A stretch of 64,000 bases of DNA from Promicromonospora sukumoe (GCF_014137995.1 NZ_JACGWV010000002.1:1116001-1180000); one strand, 5' to 3'. Positions 41,757 to 52,878 are shown, counted from the first letter of the stretch. A program made the numbers and translations. Notes: generated by a model from the sequence alone, not told the origin.

Positions 41757-42563
41757 TCAGCGGGCGCGCACGGGTGCCGTGCGCAGCAGGGCCCGGAGCA
41801 GGACGGCGGCCAGGAGGGCGGCGACGGCCACCCCGCCGAGGCCGAGCAGCAGGGTGAGCAGGCCCTCGGCCGGGGGTACCTCCGCGTGGTCGATGTCGGG
41901 CCGGAGCTCGACGTTGGCGATCGTGCCGATCACGCCGGTGCGGGTCGCGACGTCGGCGAGCACGGCGGGGAGCGCGAGCGGGACGATCAGGAGCGTCCCC
42001 CGGGCGCCTCCGTACGTGAACCCGATCCCGATGCAGGCCCCGACGAGCGCGTAGGTGGCGAGCGCGAGGGCCTCCGCGACGGTCGTGCCGAGCACGGTCA
42101 GCGGCGAGTCGAACGGCAGGGCGCCGAGCCGGCGCCACGTCATCCCGAGCGAGGTGCTGAGCAGCCCCTCGCCCAGCAGCGCGAGCGTGGTCACGACGCC
42201 GAAGCCGGCGCCGACGACGACCGAGCCGCGCAGCACGCCCTCGAACATGGACCGGCGGCTGCCGCCCGCGGCCACGTGGAGCGTGAGGATCGCGGACGAC
42301 GCGATGACGCCGATCGCGATCATCGGCCAGCGGGTGGCGCCGAGCGTCGCGTCGAGCGCGCTGATCTCCAGGTCGTTGCCGGCCGCGGCGTTGCCGACGG
42401 TGATCCCGACGGCATACAGCGCGTAGAGGCCCCAGAACCAGAGGCCGACGGTGAGGCCGGAGCCCCGGAGCCGCCGGGCCACGCCGCGGACACCGCGGAC
42501 GTGCGCCGCCCGGGCGAGGTCGGTGCGGGCCATCGTGGTCTCCTCGACGGTCGGTGTTGTCAT
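41757..42563 (-). CDS. ABC-2-like membrane protein (YtrB partner, copy 2)
   Basis: 268 residues. Six predicted helices. It resembles the neighbouring protein at 42576-43361 in layout and motifs: LTLHVAAGGSRRSMFEGVLRGS against LRLHVAAGGTRRSMTTGTVRGA, and LATYALVGACIGIGF against AATYYLVGATIAAGY. The two are tandem paralogues and probably form a heterodimeric channel. SD GGGGAGACG. It lies in the GntR-controlled operon. Confidence 0.82.
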   Translation of the reverse strand: MTTPTVEETTMARTDLARAAHVRGVRGVARRLRGSGLTVGLWFWGLYALYAVGITVGNAAAGNDLEISALDATLGATRWPMIAIGVIASSAILTLHVAAGGSRRSMFEGVLRGSVVVGAGFGVVTTLALLGEGLLSTSLGMTWRRLGALPFDSPLTVLGTTVAEALALATYALVGACIGIGFTYGGARGTLLIVPLALPAVLADVATRTGVIGTIANVELRPDIDHAEVPPAEGLLTLLLGLGGVAVAALLAAVLLRALLRTAPVRAR

Positions 42564-42575
42564 CGTCGTCTCCCC

Positions 42576-43361
42576 TCAGACGGCCGGACGCAGCGGGACG
42601 GAGCGCAGCGGGGCGCTGAACAGCCAGGCCGCCAGGGCGACCGCGGCGGCGCCGGCCGCGAGGCCGAGCAGGACGCCCGCCGCGCCGTCGGGCAGGCTCT
42701 CCGGGCCCAGGACGAGTGCCGTGACGCCGGTACGGGACGCGAGGTCCACGAGCGCGGCCGGGACGAGCGCGACCAGGATGTACAGCGAGCCCCGCACCAC
42801 CCCGAGGCGGTAGTAGCCGGCGGCGATCGTGGCGCCCACCAGGTAGTACGTGGCCGCGACGAGCGCCTCGGAGACGACCGTCAGGGCGATGCCCCCGTAG
42901 CCCCCGACCGGCAGCCCGAACTCGCGGGCCCAGGTCAGGTCCAGGGCGCCGAACAGCGCGCGCTCGCCGACCAGGTAGAGCGCGGTCACCGCGCCGATCA
43001 GCAGGCCGCTGACCAGCGCGCCCCGCACGGTCCCGGTCGTCATGCTCCTGCGGGTGCCGCCGGCCGCGACGTGCAGCCGGAGGTACGTCGCGGGGATGAT
43101 GAGGCCCAGCACCAGCACGAACCAGCGGGACGAGCCGCCCAGCTGGGCGTCGACGACGCCCTGGTCCATGCCCGAGCCCCACCGCACCGTGCCCAGGACG
43201 ACCGCCACGGCGATGACCGCGAAGATCGCCCAGTACCAGGCGCCGATCGTGGCGACGACGCGCACGGTGACGCCCGCCGCGCGGCGGGCGGCGCGCCGCT
43301 CGGCCTCGCGGACCAGCGTGTCCCGCGCGGGGCTCGCCGCCACCGAGGTCGCCGCGCTCAT
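42576..43361 (-). CDS. ABC-2-like membrane protein (YtrB partner, copy 1)
   Basis: 261 residues from the ATG at 43361, overlapping the ATPase stop by 4 nt. A cytoplasmic Ala/Arg-rich N-terminus precedes six predicted helices. It shares the LRLHVAAGGTRRSM motif with its downstream paralogue. No cargo-specific feature. Together with the adjacent ATPase and GntR regulator it resembles Ytr-type systems, which respond to wall-active antibiotics in Bacillus. Confidence 0.82.
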   Translation of the reverse strand: MSAATSVAASPARDTLVREAERRAARRAAGVTVRVVATIGAWYWAIFAVIAVAVVLGTVRWGSGMDQGVVDAQLGGSSRWFVLVLGLIIPATYLRLHVAAGGTRRSMTTGTVRGALVSGLLIGAVTALYLVGERALFGALDLTWAREFGLPVGGYGGIALTVVSEALVAATYYLVGATIAAGYYRLGVVRGSLYILVALVPAALVDLASRTGVTALVLGPESLPDGAAGVLLGLAAGAAAVALAAWLFSAPLRSVPLRPAV

Positions 43362-44302
43362 GGCAGCACGCTCCCCGGGCTGGTCAGGCGGACGAAGAGG
43401 TCCTGCACCGGAACGGAGCCGACCTCGACGCCCGCCCCGCGCGCGACGGCCAGCTCGTCGTCGCCGAGCGCACCCTCCAGCGTGACCTGGACGGTCGCGC
43501 CGAGCTGCTGACGGTGCAGCACCCGGCGGTCGCCCGCGATCCGCTCGACGGCGTCCTTGCTGCCCGTGAGGCTGAACCCGCGCGCCCGCATCTCGTCGGC
43601 GGACTCGGCCAGGAGCACGCGCCCCCGGTCGATGACGACGACGTCCTCGAACAGCCGCTCGACCTCCTCGACCAGGTGGCTGGAGAGCAGGATCGTGCGG
43701 GGATGCTCGGCGTAGTCGGCCAGCAGCTCGTCGTAGAACGCGTACCGCGTGGGCGCGTCCATGCCGAGGTACACCTCGTCGAAGATGGTCAGCGGCGCGC
43801 GCGTGGCCAGGCCGATGGTGGCCCCGATCGCCGACCGCTTGCCCCGCGACAGCGCCGACGGGTTCTTGCGGACGTCGACCTCGAACAGGTCGAGGAGCCG
43901 CTCCGCCGTCTCGGCGCTCCAGTCCGGCCGCATGTCGGCGTAGTACTTGAGCGACGTCGAGACCTTCTCGTCGGTCATCAGGTCGCCGCTCTCCCGGACG
44001 AGCTGCGTGCCGGAGGTGATCCACGGGTTCTCCCACGGGTCCTCCTGCTCGCCCTCCGGCCCGACGACGACGGTGCCGCTCGTCGGGCGGGTGAACGCCG
44101 CCAGCAGCGAGAGCATCGTCGTCTTGCCGGCGCCGTTGCGGCCGAGCACCCCGGTGATGACCCCGGGCCGGATCGTCAGCGAGGCGCCGTCGAGCGCGGT
44201 GCTGGCGTCGTCCCGGATCATCGTGCCGTTCTGCAGCACCCGGTGGCTCTTGCCGAAGTGGACGACGACGTCGTCCAGGCGGGCTCCGAATGGTGCGGTC
44301 AT
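43358..44302 (-). CDS. ABC transporter ATP-binding protein, YtrB-like
   Basis: 314 residues. Walker A LGRNGAGKTTML, Walker B LTIFDEVYLGMD and switch LLSSHLVEEVE are good. The signature, however, reads SALSRGKRSAIG instead of LSGGQ, a degenerate form common in YtrB-type ATPases. An insert near GPEGEQEDPWENPWITSGTQ is unusual. It overlaps GntR by 4 nt and the permease by 4 nt. Confidence 0.9.
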   Translation of the reverse strand: MTAPFGARLDDVVVHFGKSHRVLQNGTMIRDDASTALDGASLTIRPGVITGVLGRNGAGKTTMLSLLAAFTRPTSGTVVVGPEGEQEDPWENPWITSGTQLVRESGDLMTDEKVSTSLKYYADMRPDWSAETAERLLDLFEVDVRKNPSALSRGKRSAIGATIGLATRAPLTIFDEVYLGMDAPTRYAFYDELLADYAEHPRTILLSSHLVEEVERLFEDVVVIDRGRVLLAESADEMRARGFSLTGSKDAVERIAGDRRVLHRQQLGATVQVTLEGALGDDELAVARGAGVEVGSVPVQDLFVRLTSPGSVLP

Positions 44303-44679
44303 GACTCCTCCGTCGTTCGCTTGCCGTCGCGGGCGCCGAGCACGTAGGCCACGACGTCGTCGGTCGAGATCCCGAGGATGTCCGCCTGCTGGAGCGCGGG
44401 CGCCAGGACCTCCTCGAAGTAGCGCTTGCGGTGATCCTCGAGCAGGCGCTCCCTGGCCTGCGGCGCGACGAACATCCCCAGACCCCGGCGCTTGTAGAGC
44501 ACGCCCTCCTCGACCAGGCCGGCGAACGCCTTCTGGGCCGTCGCCGGGTTGATGCGGAACGTCGTCGCGAACTGTGTGGTGGACATGACCTGTTCCTCCT
44601 CCTTCAGCTCACCGGCGAGTACCTGCGCTCGGATCATCTGCGCGATCTGGATGTAGATCGGCTCGGGTCCGTCGAACAC
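44299..44679 (-). CDS. GntR-family regulator, YtrA subfamily
   Basis: 126 residues. GntR winged helix (PIYIQIAQMIRAQVLAGELK, STTQFATTFRINPATAQKAF, LVEEGVLYKRRGLGMFV) plus the short helical C-terminal tail typical of the YtrA group, which has no effector pocket. The GTG at 44679 follows a GGAGGGGG stretch. It is the first gene of the operon, and a 24-bp palindrome just upstream is its probable operator. Confidence 0.93.
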   Translation of the reverse strand: MFDGPEPIYIQIAQMIRAQVLAGELKEEEQVMSTTQFATTFRINPATAQKAFAGLVEEGVLYKRRGLGMFVAPQARERLLEDHRKRYFEEVLAPALQQADILGISTDDVVAYVLGARDGKRTTEES

Positions 44680-44697
44680 CGGCTCACCCCCTCCGTT

Positions 44698-44721
44698 GGT
44701 TCGTTACTTGACTAATGAACC
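44698..44721. promoter_or_regulatory. YtrA-type operator
   Basis: GGTTCGTTA-N6-TAATGAACC, 9-bp arms with one mismatch, ending about 19 bp before the GntR start. It overlaps the expected promoter position, so autorepression of the whole transporter operon is likely. Confidence 0.7.
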
Positions 44722-44790
44722 ATAGATGCGGGAGCCCGCGCAAGCACCTCGGGGAAACTCGTCCGAAGACAGACTCGTACGAAGACAGAA

Positions 44791-44827
44791 GAGGGGCGGG
44801 ACGGACAAGTAGTCCGTCCCGCCCCTC
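44791..44827 (-). terminator. Terminator of the lysC-asd operon
   Basis: Perfect 16-nt arms (GAGGGGCGGGACGGAC at 44791-44806, complement at 44812-44827) with a 5-nt loop. TTCTGTCTTC follows on the minus strand. It lies 33 bp past the asd stop. Confidence 0.9.
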
Positions 44828-44859
44828 CGGCGGTCGTGCGGCGGCCGTGCGGCGGCGGC

Positions 44860-47245
<2,386 letters not shown>

Positions 47246-47384
47246 GTGCCTGCCTTCCGTTGCCGGCCTCCGTCTGTCTCAACGGCCCGCCGGGTGGTTG
47301 GGTTTGCGCATCGATGGTACGACGGCGGGAATTCCGGGCACAGAGGCGTTCACCGTGCGGGACGGCGGGCCACGCTCAGTGCCG

Positions 47385-48650
47385 TCAGTGGGGCAGCTCG
47401 CGCCCGCCCCACAGCGCCGAGAGGGGCAGGGCGGCGAGCCGGTCACCGAACGGCCGGACATGTTCACCGAGGTAGACCACGTACCCGGCCTTGAACCGCT
47501 CGCCCAGCTTGTCGCGCATCCAGGCGAGATGGGAGAACGAGTCGCTCCTCACCGAGCCGGACGCCTTGACCTCGATCCCTACGACGGACCCGTCGCGTCG
47601 TTCGAGCACGAAGTCGACCTCACGCCCTTCGCGGTCTCGGTAGTAGGACAGGTCCGCACGCACGGCGCTGGTGGCGAGCTGTCTCGTGAGCTCCGTGAAG
47701 ACGAACGTCTCCGTGAGCATGCCGGACAGCTGGTGCCCCGGCTGGGAGACCGTGCGGGCCTCCGCACCCACCAGTGACGCGGCGAGTCCCGAATCCGTGA
47801 CGTAGGCCTTGGCGGTCTTGGTCAGCCTGGAGGTCAGGTTGTTGGACCAGACCGGCAGGCGCGACGTCAGGTAGACGATGTCGAGGTAACCGAGATAGTC
47901 GCGAACCGTGGGCTGGGCGATGCCGAGGCACTGCGAGATGTCGGTGACGACCAGGCCGGAGCCCGAGCGGGCCGCGACGATCCGCAGCAGTCGCGGGACG
48001 GTGCTCACGTGACGCACGTCCGCGAAGCTCGCGACGTCCCGCAGAACGACGGTCGAGACATAGCTGTCGAACCAGTCGTCACGCAGCTCGGGACCGAGAC
48101 GGATCGCCTCGGGGTATCCGCCGGCGCAGATCAGGGAGAAATACTGCTCTCGCGTCCACACGGTCGGCAGCGTGCGCGACGTCAGCCGCTCGGGTTCGAA
48201 CAGCTCGGCCATCGCGTCCGCATCTGTCCGGGTGAGCTCCGCCGCGCTGAGCGGCCAGAGGTCGAGAAAGACCGCGCGACCCGCCAGGGACTCCGAGAGC
48301 GTGGGGACCGTCAGGAACCGCGTCGACCCGGAGAGCACGAACTGTCCGGGCGCGTCGCTCCTGTCGGTGACGGCCTTGACTGCGAGCAGCAGTCCGTCGC
48401 CACCGCGCTGAACCTCGTCGATGATCCGAGGCGTCTCACCGAAGGCGGCGAAGCTGGTCGGGTCGTCGCGAACGGTACTGAGCGTCGTGGTGTCGTCCAG
48501 GGTCGAGAAGGTCCCACCTGATTCCCCGTGCAGCTCCCGCAACAGCGTCGTCTTGCCTGCCTGTCGAGGGCCCCCGACGACGACGACCCGGAACGCGCCG
48601 ACGCGCCGTACGAGATCGGCAAGGGCTCGGCGAGGAACGTGACCAGACAT
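47385..48650 (-). CDS. AAA ATPase with C-terminal DUF4143 domain
   Basis: 421 residues. P-loop VVVGGPRQAGKTTLLRELHG, Walker B PRIIDEVQ, sensor VLSGSTRFL, a central winged-helix segment (DISQCLGIAQPTVRDYLGYL), and a C-terminal DUF4143 with the nuclease-like EVDFVLERRDGSVVGIEVKA (PD-(D/E)xK-type residues). The family is widespread and poorly understood; defence or toxin-like roles have been suggested for relatives. It stands alone, leaderless, behind a remarkable palindrome. Codon use seems slightly less G+C-biased than in its neighbours. Confidence 0.92.
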   Translation of the reverse strand: MSGHVPRRALADLVRRVGAFRVVVVGGPRQAGKTTLLRELHGESGGTFSTLDDTTTLSTVRDDPTSFAAFGETPRIIDEVQRGGDGLLLAVKAVTDRSDAPGQFVLSGSTRFLTVPTLSESLAGRAVFLDLWPLSAAELTRTDADAMAELFEPERLTSRTLPTVWTREQYFSLICAGGYPEAIRLGPELRDDWFDSYVSTVVLRDVASFADVRHVSTVPRLLRIVAARSGSGLVVTDISQCLGIAQPTVRDYLGYLDIVYLTSRLPVWSNNLTSRLTKTAKAYVTDSGLAASLVGAEARTVSQPGHQLSGMLTETFVFTELTRQLATSAVRADLSYYRDREGREVDFVLERRDGSVVGIEVKASGSVRSDSFSHLAWMRDKLGERFKAGYVVYLGEHVRPFGDRLAALPLSALWGGRELPH

Positions 48651-48656
48651 GCCGCG

Positions 48657-48662
48657 ATCCTA
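48657..48662 (-). promoter_or_regulatory. -10 box for leaderless DUF4143 ATPase gene
   Basis: TAGGAT on the minus strand ends 6 nt before the ATG at 48650 and abuts the composite palindrome at 48664-48720. Confidence 0.65.
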
Positions 48663-48663
48663 C

Positions 48664-48720
48664 CCGCGGTTTTGCGACTACACCTTCGAATTCGCGGAAG
48701 GTGCACCTACAAATCCGCGG
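48664..48720. promoter_or_regulatory. 57-bp composite palindromic operator
   Basis: Exactly symmetric about 48692: CCGCGG-N1-TTTG-N6-CACCTTC-N9-GAAGGTG-N6-CAAA-N1-CCGCGG. It covers the -35 region and upstream of the DUF4143 ATPase promoter. Such nested symmetry suggests cooperative binding of a multimer, perhaps the ATPase itself through its internal winged helix. Confidence 0.75.
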
Positions 48721-48722
48721 TA

Positions 48723-48745
48723 CCTCGACCTTAGGTCTCGCGAGG
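48723..48745 (-). terminator. Possible terminator after tauE
   Basis: CCTC-GACC-TTA-GGTC-N4-GAGG, an imperfect hairpin 13 bp past the tauE stop. It shares the 11-mer CTTAGGTCTCG with the hairpin at 32986-33053. Confidence 0.4.
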
Positions 48746-48758
48746 GCTGCCGTCCGGC

Positions 48759-49532
48759 CTAGCCGGCGAAGACGTCCCAGGCCAGGCGGGCGATCAGGGC
48801 GCCGACCACGACGACGAAGACGACACGGACGAACCTGGAGCCCTTGGCCACGGCCATCCGGGCGCCGATGTAGGCGCCGATGATGTTGGCCACGCCCATC
48901 CCCAGGCCGAGGGCCCAGATCACGGCGCCGCTCGGGACGAAGAAGAGCAGCGCGCCCAGGTTGGTCGCGAAGTTCACGATCTTGGCGATGGCCGACGCCG
49001 GGAGGAACGAGTACCCGAGGAAGCTCACCAGGCTGATCACCAGGAACGTGCCGGTGCCGGGGCCGAGCAGCCCGTCGTAGGCGCCGATCAGCAGGCCGAT
49101 CAGGGCGGCGATGCGACGGTGCCCGTTGCCGACCCACCTCAGGTCGTCGTGCTGCCCGACGTTGGGCTTGAGCAGGGTCCAGGCCAGCACGCCGACGAGC
49201 ACCACGAGGATGATCGGCTTGAAGAGCTGGGCGGGGATGTGCGACGCCCCGACCGCGCCGCCGAAGGCGCCGGCCAGGGCCGCGAGCGCCATGGGCCCTG
49301 CGGTGCGCAGGTCGGGCTGGACGCGCCGGTAGAAGGTGAGGGCGCTGGTGGAGGTGCCCATGATGCTGGCGAGCTTGTTGGTCGCCAGGGCCTGCACGGG
49401 GCTGATCCCGGGGACGAGCAGCAGCGCGGGGAGCTGGATCAGCCCTCCCCCGCCGACCACGGCGTCGACCCACCCGGCGGCGAGGCCGGCGAGCAGGAGG
49501 AGGGCGATGGTCGTCAGGTCGAGTTCGGGCAC
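48759..49532 (-). CDS. TauE/SafE-family membrane transporter
   Basis: 257 residues from the GTG at 49532. Eight or so helices; first motif GLAAGWVDAVVGGGGLIQLP and repeat motif GAYDGLLGPGTGTFLVISLV, the family's paired GG(G)xG signatures. It probably exports a sulfonate, sulfite or related anion; the substrate is unknown. Divergent from recR. Confidence 0.93.
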   Translation of the reverse strand: MPELDLTTIALLLLAGLAAGWVDAVVGGGGLIQLPALLLVPGISPVQALATNKLASIMGTSTSALTFYRRVQPDLRTAGPMALAALAGAFGGAVGASHIPAQLFKPIILVVLVGVLAWTLLKPNVGQHDDLRWVGNGHRRIAALIGLLIGAYDGLLGPGTGTFLVISLVSFLGYSFLPASAIAKIVNFATNLGALLFFVPSGAVIWALGLGMGVANIIGAYIGARMAVAKGSRFVRVVFVVVVGALIARLAWDVFAG

Positions 49533-49601
49533 CCGTGCATTGTGCGTGAACCTCGCGCTTCACCCGGCCTCGTCTCGCGCCCGCATGTCGGTGCCGACCC
49601 G

Positions 49602-49607
49602 TAGGCT
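49602..49607 (+). promoter_or_regulatory. -10 box for recR
   Basis: TAGGCT ends 8 nt before the GTG at 49616. No SD; a leaderless or near-leaderless mRNA is likely. Confidence 0.5.
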
Positions 49608-49615
49608 GACCTCTT

Positions 49616-50221
49616 GTGTACGAAGGCGCGGTCCAAGACCTGATCGACGAGCTCGGCCGGTTGCCCGGCGTCGGGCCCAAGAGCGCGCAGCGCATCGCGT
49701 TCCACCTGCTCGCCACGGACAACCACGAGGTCAAGCGGCTGGTCGACGCGCTCACCGAGGTGAAGCTGCGGGTGCGGTTCTGCGAGCTATGCGGCAACGT
49801 GGCGGAGGCCGAGCGGTGCCGCATCTGCCTCGACCCGCGGCGCAGCGACGAGGTGATCTGCGTCGTGGAGGAGCCCAAGGACGTCGTCGCCATCGAGCGC
49901 ACCCGGGAGTTCCGCGGCAGGTATCACGTGCTCGGCGGGGCCATCAACCCGATCGAGAACGTCGGCCCGGACGACCTGCGGATCAGCGAGCTCCTGGCCC
50001 GGCTCGCGGACGGGACGGTCCAGGAGGTCATCCTCGCGACCGACCCGAACGTCGAGGGAGAGGCCACGGCGACCTATCTTTCCCGACTGATGGGTCATAT
50101 GGGTATCACTGTCTCGCGGCTGGCCTCGGGTCTGCCCGTGGGTGGAGACTTGGAGTACGCGGACGAGGTGACGCTCGGTCGCGCGTTCGAAGGCCGCCGT
50201 GTCATCGGCAACGACAAGTAG
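49616..50221 (+). CDS. recR: Recombination mediator RecR
   Basis: 201 residues. With RecO it loads RecA on gapped DNA. Hh[21 protein letters not shown], zinc finger [20 protein letters not shown] (4 Cys), Toprim [37 protein letters not shown]. Length matches the family (about 200). In most bacteria dnaX and ybaB precede recR; here the upstream gene is tauE on the other strand, and dnaX is 8 kb away. Confidence 0.97.
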   Translation: MYEGAVQDLIDELGRLPGVGPKSAQRIAFHLLATDNHEVKRLVDALTEVKLRVRFCELCGNVAEAERCRICLDPRRSDEVICVVEEPKDVVAIERTREFRGRYHVLGGAINPIENVGPDDLRISELLARLADGTVQEVILATDPNVEGEATATYLSRLMGHMGITVSRLASGLPVGGDLEYADEVTLGRAFEGRRVIGNDK

Positions 50222-50233
50222 GTAGGGATCACC

Positions 50234-50803
50234 ATGAGCGAGATCACGCCCGGGTCGGACCTCCGAGAGGTCGCTGACCAGGTGTCCGTGCAGGCACGGA
50301 CGTTCCTGTCGACGGTGACCCAGGTCGCCTCCGGCGCGATGCCCGGGGCGGAGCTCTCGCTGCTCGTGCTGGCGACGTCCGACCTGCTGGCGGCCGGGGC
50401 GCGGCTCGCCGCGATCGTGGACGTGGTGCCCAAGGAGCGCTACGAGCCCGACGCCGGGCCCGACACCGACCTGGACCCGCTGCGCGAGGCCCTGTCCAAG
50501 ATGTTCGACGGGTTCGACGACTACACCGAGGTCGTGGACCCGGTGCTCGGCGAGGACGTCGGGGCCGCGTCGCTGTCCGGGGACCTGGCCTGTGTCGCCG
50601 AGGCCCTGGCCAAGGGCCTGCAGCACTTCGACAGCGGCCACGAGCTCGAGGCCCTGTGGTGGTGGCAGTTCTCCTACTTCTCGCTGTGGGGCGAGCGCGC
50701 GGCCTCCGCGCTGCGGGTGCTGCAGGTGCTGCTCGCGCACCTGCGCCTGGACGTGGAGGACGACGTCGCCGCCGAGGCGGAGTACGACGCCCTCCACTCC
50801 TGA
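50234..50803 (+). CDS. DUF5063 family protein
   Basis: 189 residues, all helical, acidic. The QHFDSGHELEALWWWQFSYF and SLWGERAASALRVLQVLLAH blocks are the conserved part of this actinobacterial family, regularly found directly after recR. Function unknown. It lies 12 bp after recR with SD AGGGA, so it is co-transcribed. Confidence 0.9.
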   Translation: MSEITPGSDLREVADQVSVQARTFLSTVTQVASGAMPGAELSLLVLATSDLLAAGARLAAIVDVVPKERYEPDAGPDTDLDPLREALSKMFDGFDDYTEVVDPVLGEDVGAASLSGDLACVAEALAKGLQHFDSGHELEALWWWQFSYFSLWGERAASALRVLQVLLAHLRLDVEDDVAAEAEYDALHS

Positions 50804-50815
50804 CGCCCCTGCCGG

Positions 50816-51961
50816 TCAGGCGACGCGGGTCCCCTGCGGGAGCTGCGCCGTCGGGACCCGCAGCCGGTTCACGGCGACGACCACGCCGGCCGCGCCGAGC
50901 AGCAGGTCGAACCCGAGGCCCCACGGCCACACGAGCTGGTCCGTGACCTCGACCGGCTCCACGGGCGACTCCGCCTGCGGCCCCTCGCCCATGTAGTACC
51001 CGCTGCACCAGTCCTGCGGCCCGGGGTCGCCCGTGCGCGCGAACCGGACGCCGTACTGCAGCATCGCGAGCACGTTGCCGTCCTCGGAGAGCGCCTCCGG
51101 GTCGCGCAGCGGCTGCGCGTCGGCGACCACCACGAACGGGTTCGGCGCGAGCAGCCACCAGGTGCGCTCGCTGTGCCAGACGTCGATCTCCTCGGTCTGC
51201 CACTCGCACTCGGGCGGCGTGGTCTCCTCCCAGGTGTACCCGGCCTCGACGTTCCACACCCGGACCTCCTGCGGGGTGGTCGTCGCGGGGATGAGCAGGC
51301 CGAACAGGATCGGCAGCACGGCGGTGATGCCACCCACCGTGAGGTAGGTAAGCACGGCCGACCCCGAGGTCTTGGCGACCACGGCCGAGAAGCCCAGGCC
51401 GATGGCGCACACCACGCCGAGCACGAGCGCCAGCATGAGCACGGTGGTGAGCAGCGCGAGCCAGGACACACCGCCGCCGACCAGCGCCCACACCAGGAAC
51501 GGGATGCTCGCGACGAGGAACGCGAGCGCCGCGATCCAGGCCGCCGCCAGCTTGCCGAGCACGATCTCCGCGGGCGTCAGCAGGGTGACCTGCAGCGTCG
51601 CGAGAGTGCCCGCGTTCCGGTCGCCGTTGATCGCGCCCGACGACAGGGTCGGGGCCACCAGCAGCCCGAGGAACAGCACGAAGCCGACGACGATGCTGTA
51701 GACCATCCCGCCGAACGGCTCGTCGCCGCTCTGGTCGCCCGAGATGATGGCGAACGCGCCGGTGGTCAGCATCGTGATCACGCCGACCACGACGAACCAC
51801 ACGATCAGCGCGGTCTTCCACCGCGTGGAGCGCACGCGCTGGCGCAGCTCCAGCACCGTGACGGTGCGCAGGCCGTGCCAGGACAGGGACCAGGTGCCGC
51901 GCCCCGCGGGCACGCCGCCGTCGGCCGGGGCCGGCTCGGCGATCTCCAGGTCAACGCTCAT
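50816..51961 (-). CDS. ABC-2 permease with large extracytoplasmic insert
   Basis: 381 residues from the ATG at 51961. Helices: TALIVWFVVVGVITMLTTGA, IVVGFVLFLGLLVAPTLSSG, the NAGTLATLQVTLLTPAEIVL coupling helix of ABC-2 exporters, and others. A long loop (about 245-345; ECEWQTEEIDVWHSERTWWL, CSGYYMGEGPQAE) with Cys residues lies before the last helix. It overlaps the ATPase gene by 4 nt. Confidence 0.9.
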   Translation of the reverse strand: MSVDLEIAEPAPADGGVPAGRGTWSLSWHGLRTVTVLELRQRVRSTRWKTALIVWFVVVGVITMLTTGAFAIISGDQSGDEPFGGMVYSIVVGFVLFLGLLVAPTLSSGAINGDRNAGTLATLQVTLLTPAEIVLGKLAAAWIAALAFLVASIPFLVWALVGGGVSWLALLTTVLMLALVLGVVCAIGLGFSAVVAKTSGSAVLTYLTVGGITAVLPILFGLLIPATTTPQEVRVWNVEAGYTWEETTPPECEWQTEEIDVWHSERTWWLLAPNPFVVVADAQPLRDPEALSEDGNVLAMLQYGVRFARTGDPGPQDWCSGYYMGEGPQAESPVEPVEVTDQLVWPWGLGFDLLLGAAGVVVAVNRLRVPTAQLPQGTRVA

Positions 51962-52878
51962 CGTCGCTCCTCCTCCAGGGCCAGGTAGGCCTGCTCCAGC
52001 ACGCCGCCCGCGGGGGCCAGGCTCGACACGTCCACACCGGCCTCGACCGCGGACCGCAGCAGCGCCGCGGCCGCGGCGTCGCTCGTCAGCTCGACGAGCA
52101 CCGCGGGCCCGTCGGCGTCCCGGCGATAGGCCGGGCCGTCCTGGTCCAGCCAGGCCGTGAGCGCCTCGGGGTCCAGCGCGGTCAGGCGCCACTCCCGCGG
52201 CCGGTCGGCGTCGGCCACCGACCGCGTGGCGACCGTGCGGCCACGCGAGATGAACACGGCGTCGTCGGCCATCTCGTCGAGCTCGGTGAGCACGTGCGAG
52301 GAGACCAGCACCGTCTTGCCCTCGGCGGCGAGCCGGCGCACGAGCACCCGCAGGTCCACGCGGGAGCGCGGGTCGAGCCCGGAGGCGGGCTCGTCGAGCA
52401 GCAGGACGGCGGGGTCGTGCACGAGGGCACGCGCCAGGCCGAGGCGCTGCTTCTGGCCGCGGGACAGGACGTGCGCGGGCTGGTCGGCGAACTCGGACAG
52501 GTGCACGAGCTCCAGCAGGTCGCCCGCGCGGGCCCGGCCGGTCCCGGCGTCGATCCGGTATGCCGCAGCGACCGTCGTCAGCACCTCGCGCGCGGTCAGC
52601 GAGTCCCACGTGCCGAACACGTCGGGCATCCAGCCGGTGCGCGAGCGCGCCGCGTAGTTGTGGGTCACCGGGTCGGCCCCGGCGATGCTGATGGTCCCCG
52701 CGTCCGGCGTCAGCAGCCCCGCGAGCATGAGCAGGAGGGTCGTCTTGCCCGACCCGTTGGGACCGATGAGCGCGGTGACGCGACCTGGTGCGGCGACCAG
52801 GTCGACGTCGGCCACGGCGTGGACCGGCCCGAAGGAACGCCGCACGCCCTGCGCGCGGATACCACCGTCTGGTGTCAT
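51958..52878 (-). CDS. ABC transporter ATP-binding protein
   Basis: 306 residues. Walker A IGPNGSGKTTLLLML, signature HVLSRGQKQRLGLARAL (LSRGQ), Walker B VLLLDEPASGLDP, switch SSHVLTELDEMADD, and a C-terminal ~80-residue tail typical of ABC-2 exporter ATPases. ATG at 52878, leaderless by a TAGTGT box at 6 nt. Partner of the overlapping permease; cargo unknown. Confidence 0.94.
   Translation of the reverse strand: MTPDGGIRAQGVRRSFGPVHAVADVDLVAAPGRVTALIGPNGSGKTTLLLMLAGLLTPDAGTISIAGADPVTHNYAARSRTGWMPDVFGTWDSLTAREVLTTVAAAYRIDAGTGRARAGDLLELVHLSEFADQPAHVLSRGQKQRLGLARALVHDPAVLLLDEPASGLDPRSRVDLRVLVRRLAAEGKTVLVSSHVLTELDEMADDAVFISRGRTVATRSVADADRPREWRLTALDPEALTAWLDQDGPAYRRDADGPAVLVELTSDAAAAALLRSAVEAGVDVSSLAPAGGVLEQAYLALEEERR

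Noticed and set aside
39943..43182. 1079-codon minus-strand open frame covering several transporter genes
   Set aside because: Most of it is an out-of-frame Arg/Pro/Gly-rich reading of the ABC genes. Only its last 263 codons are the real ABC-2 permease.
47246..47384. Lysine riboswitch or T-box upstream of lysC
   Set aside because: The 139-bp leader shows no recognisable multi-helix riboswitch motifs or T-box sequence; only a promoter and SD are apparent.
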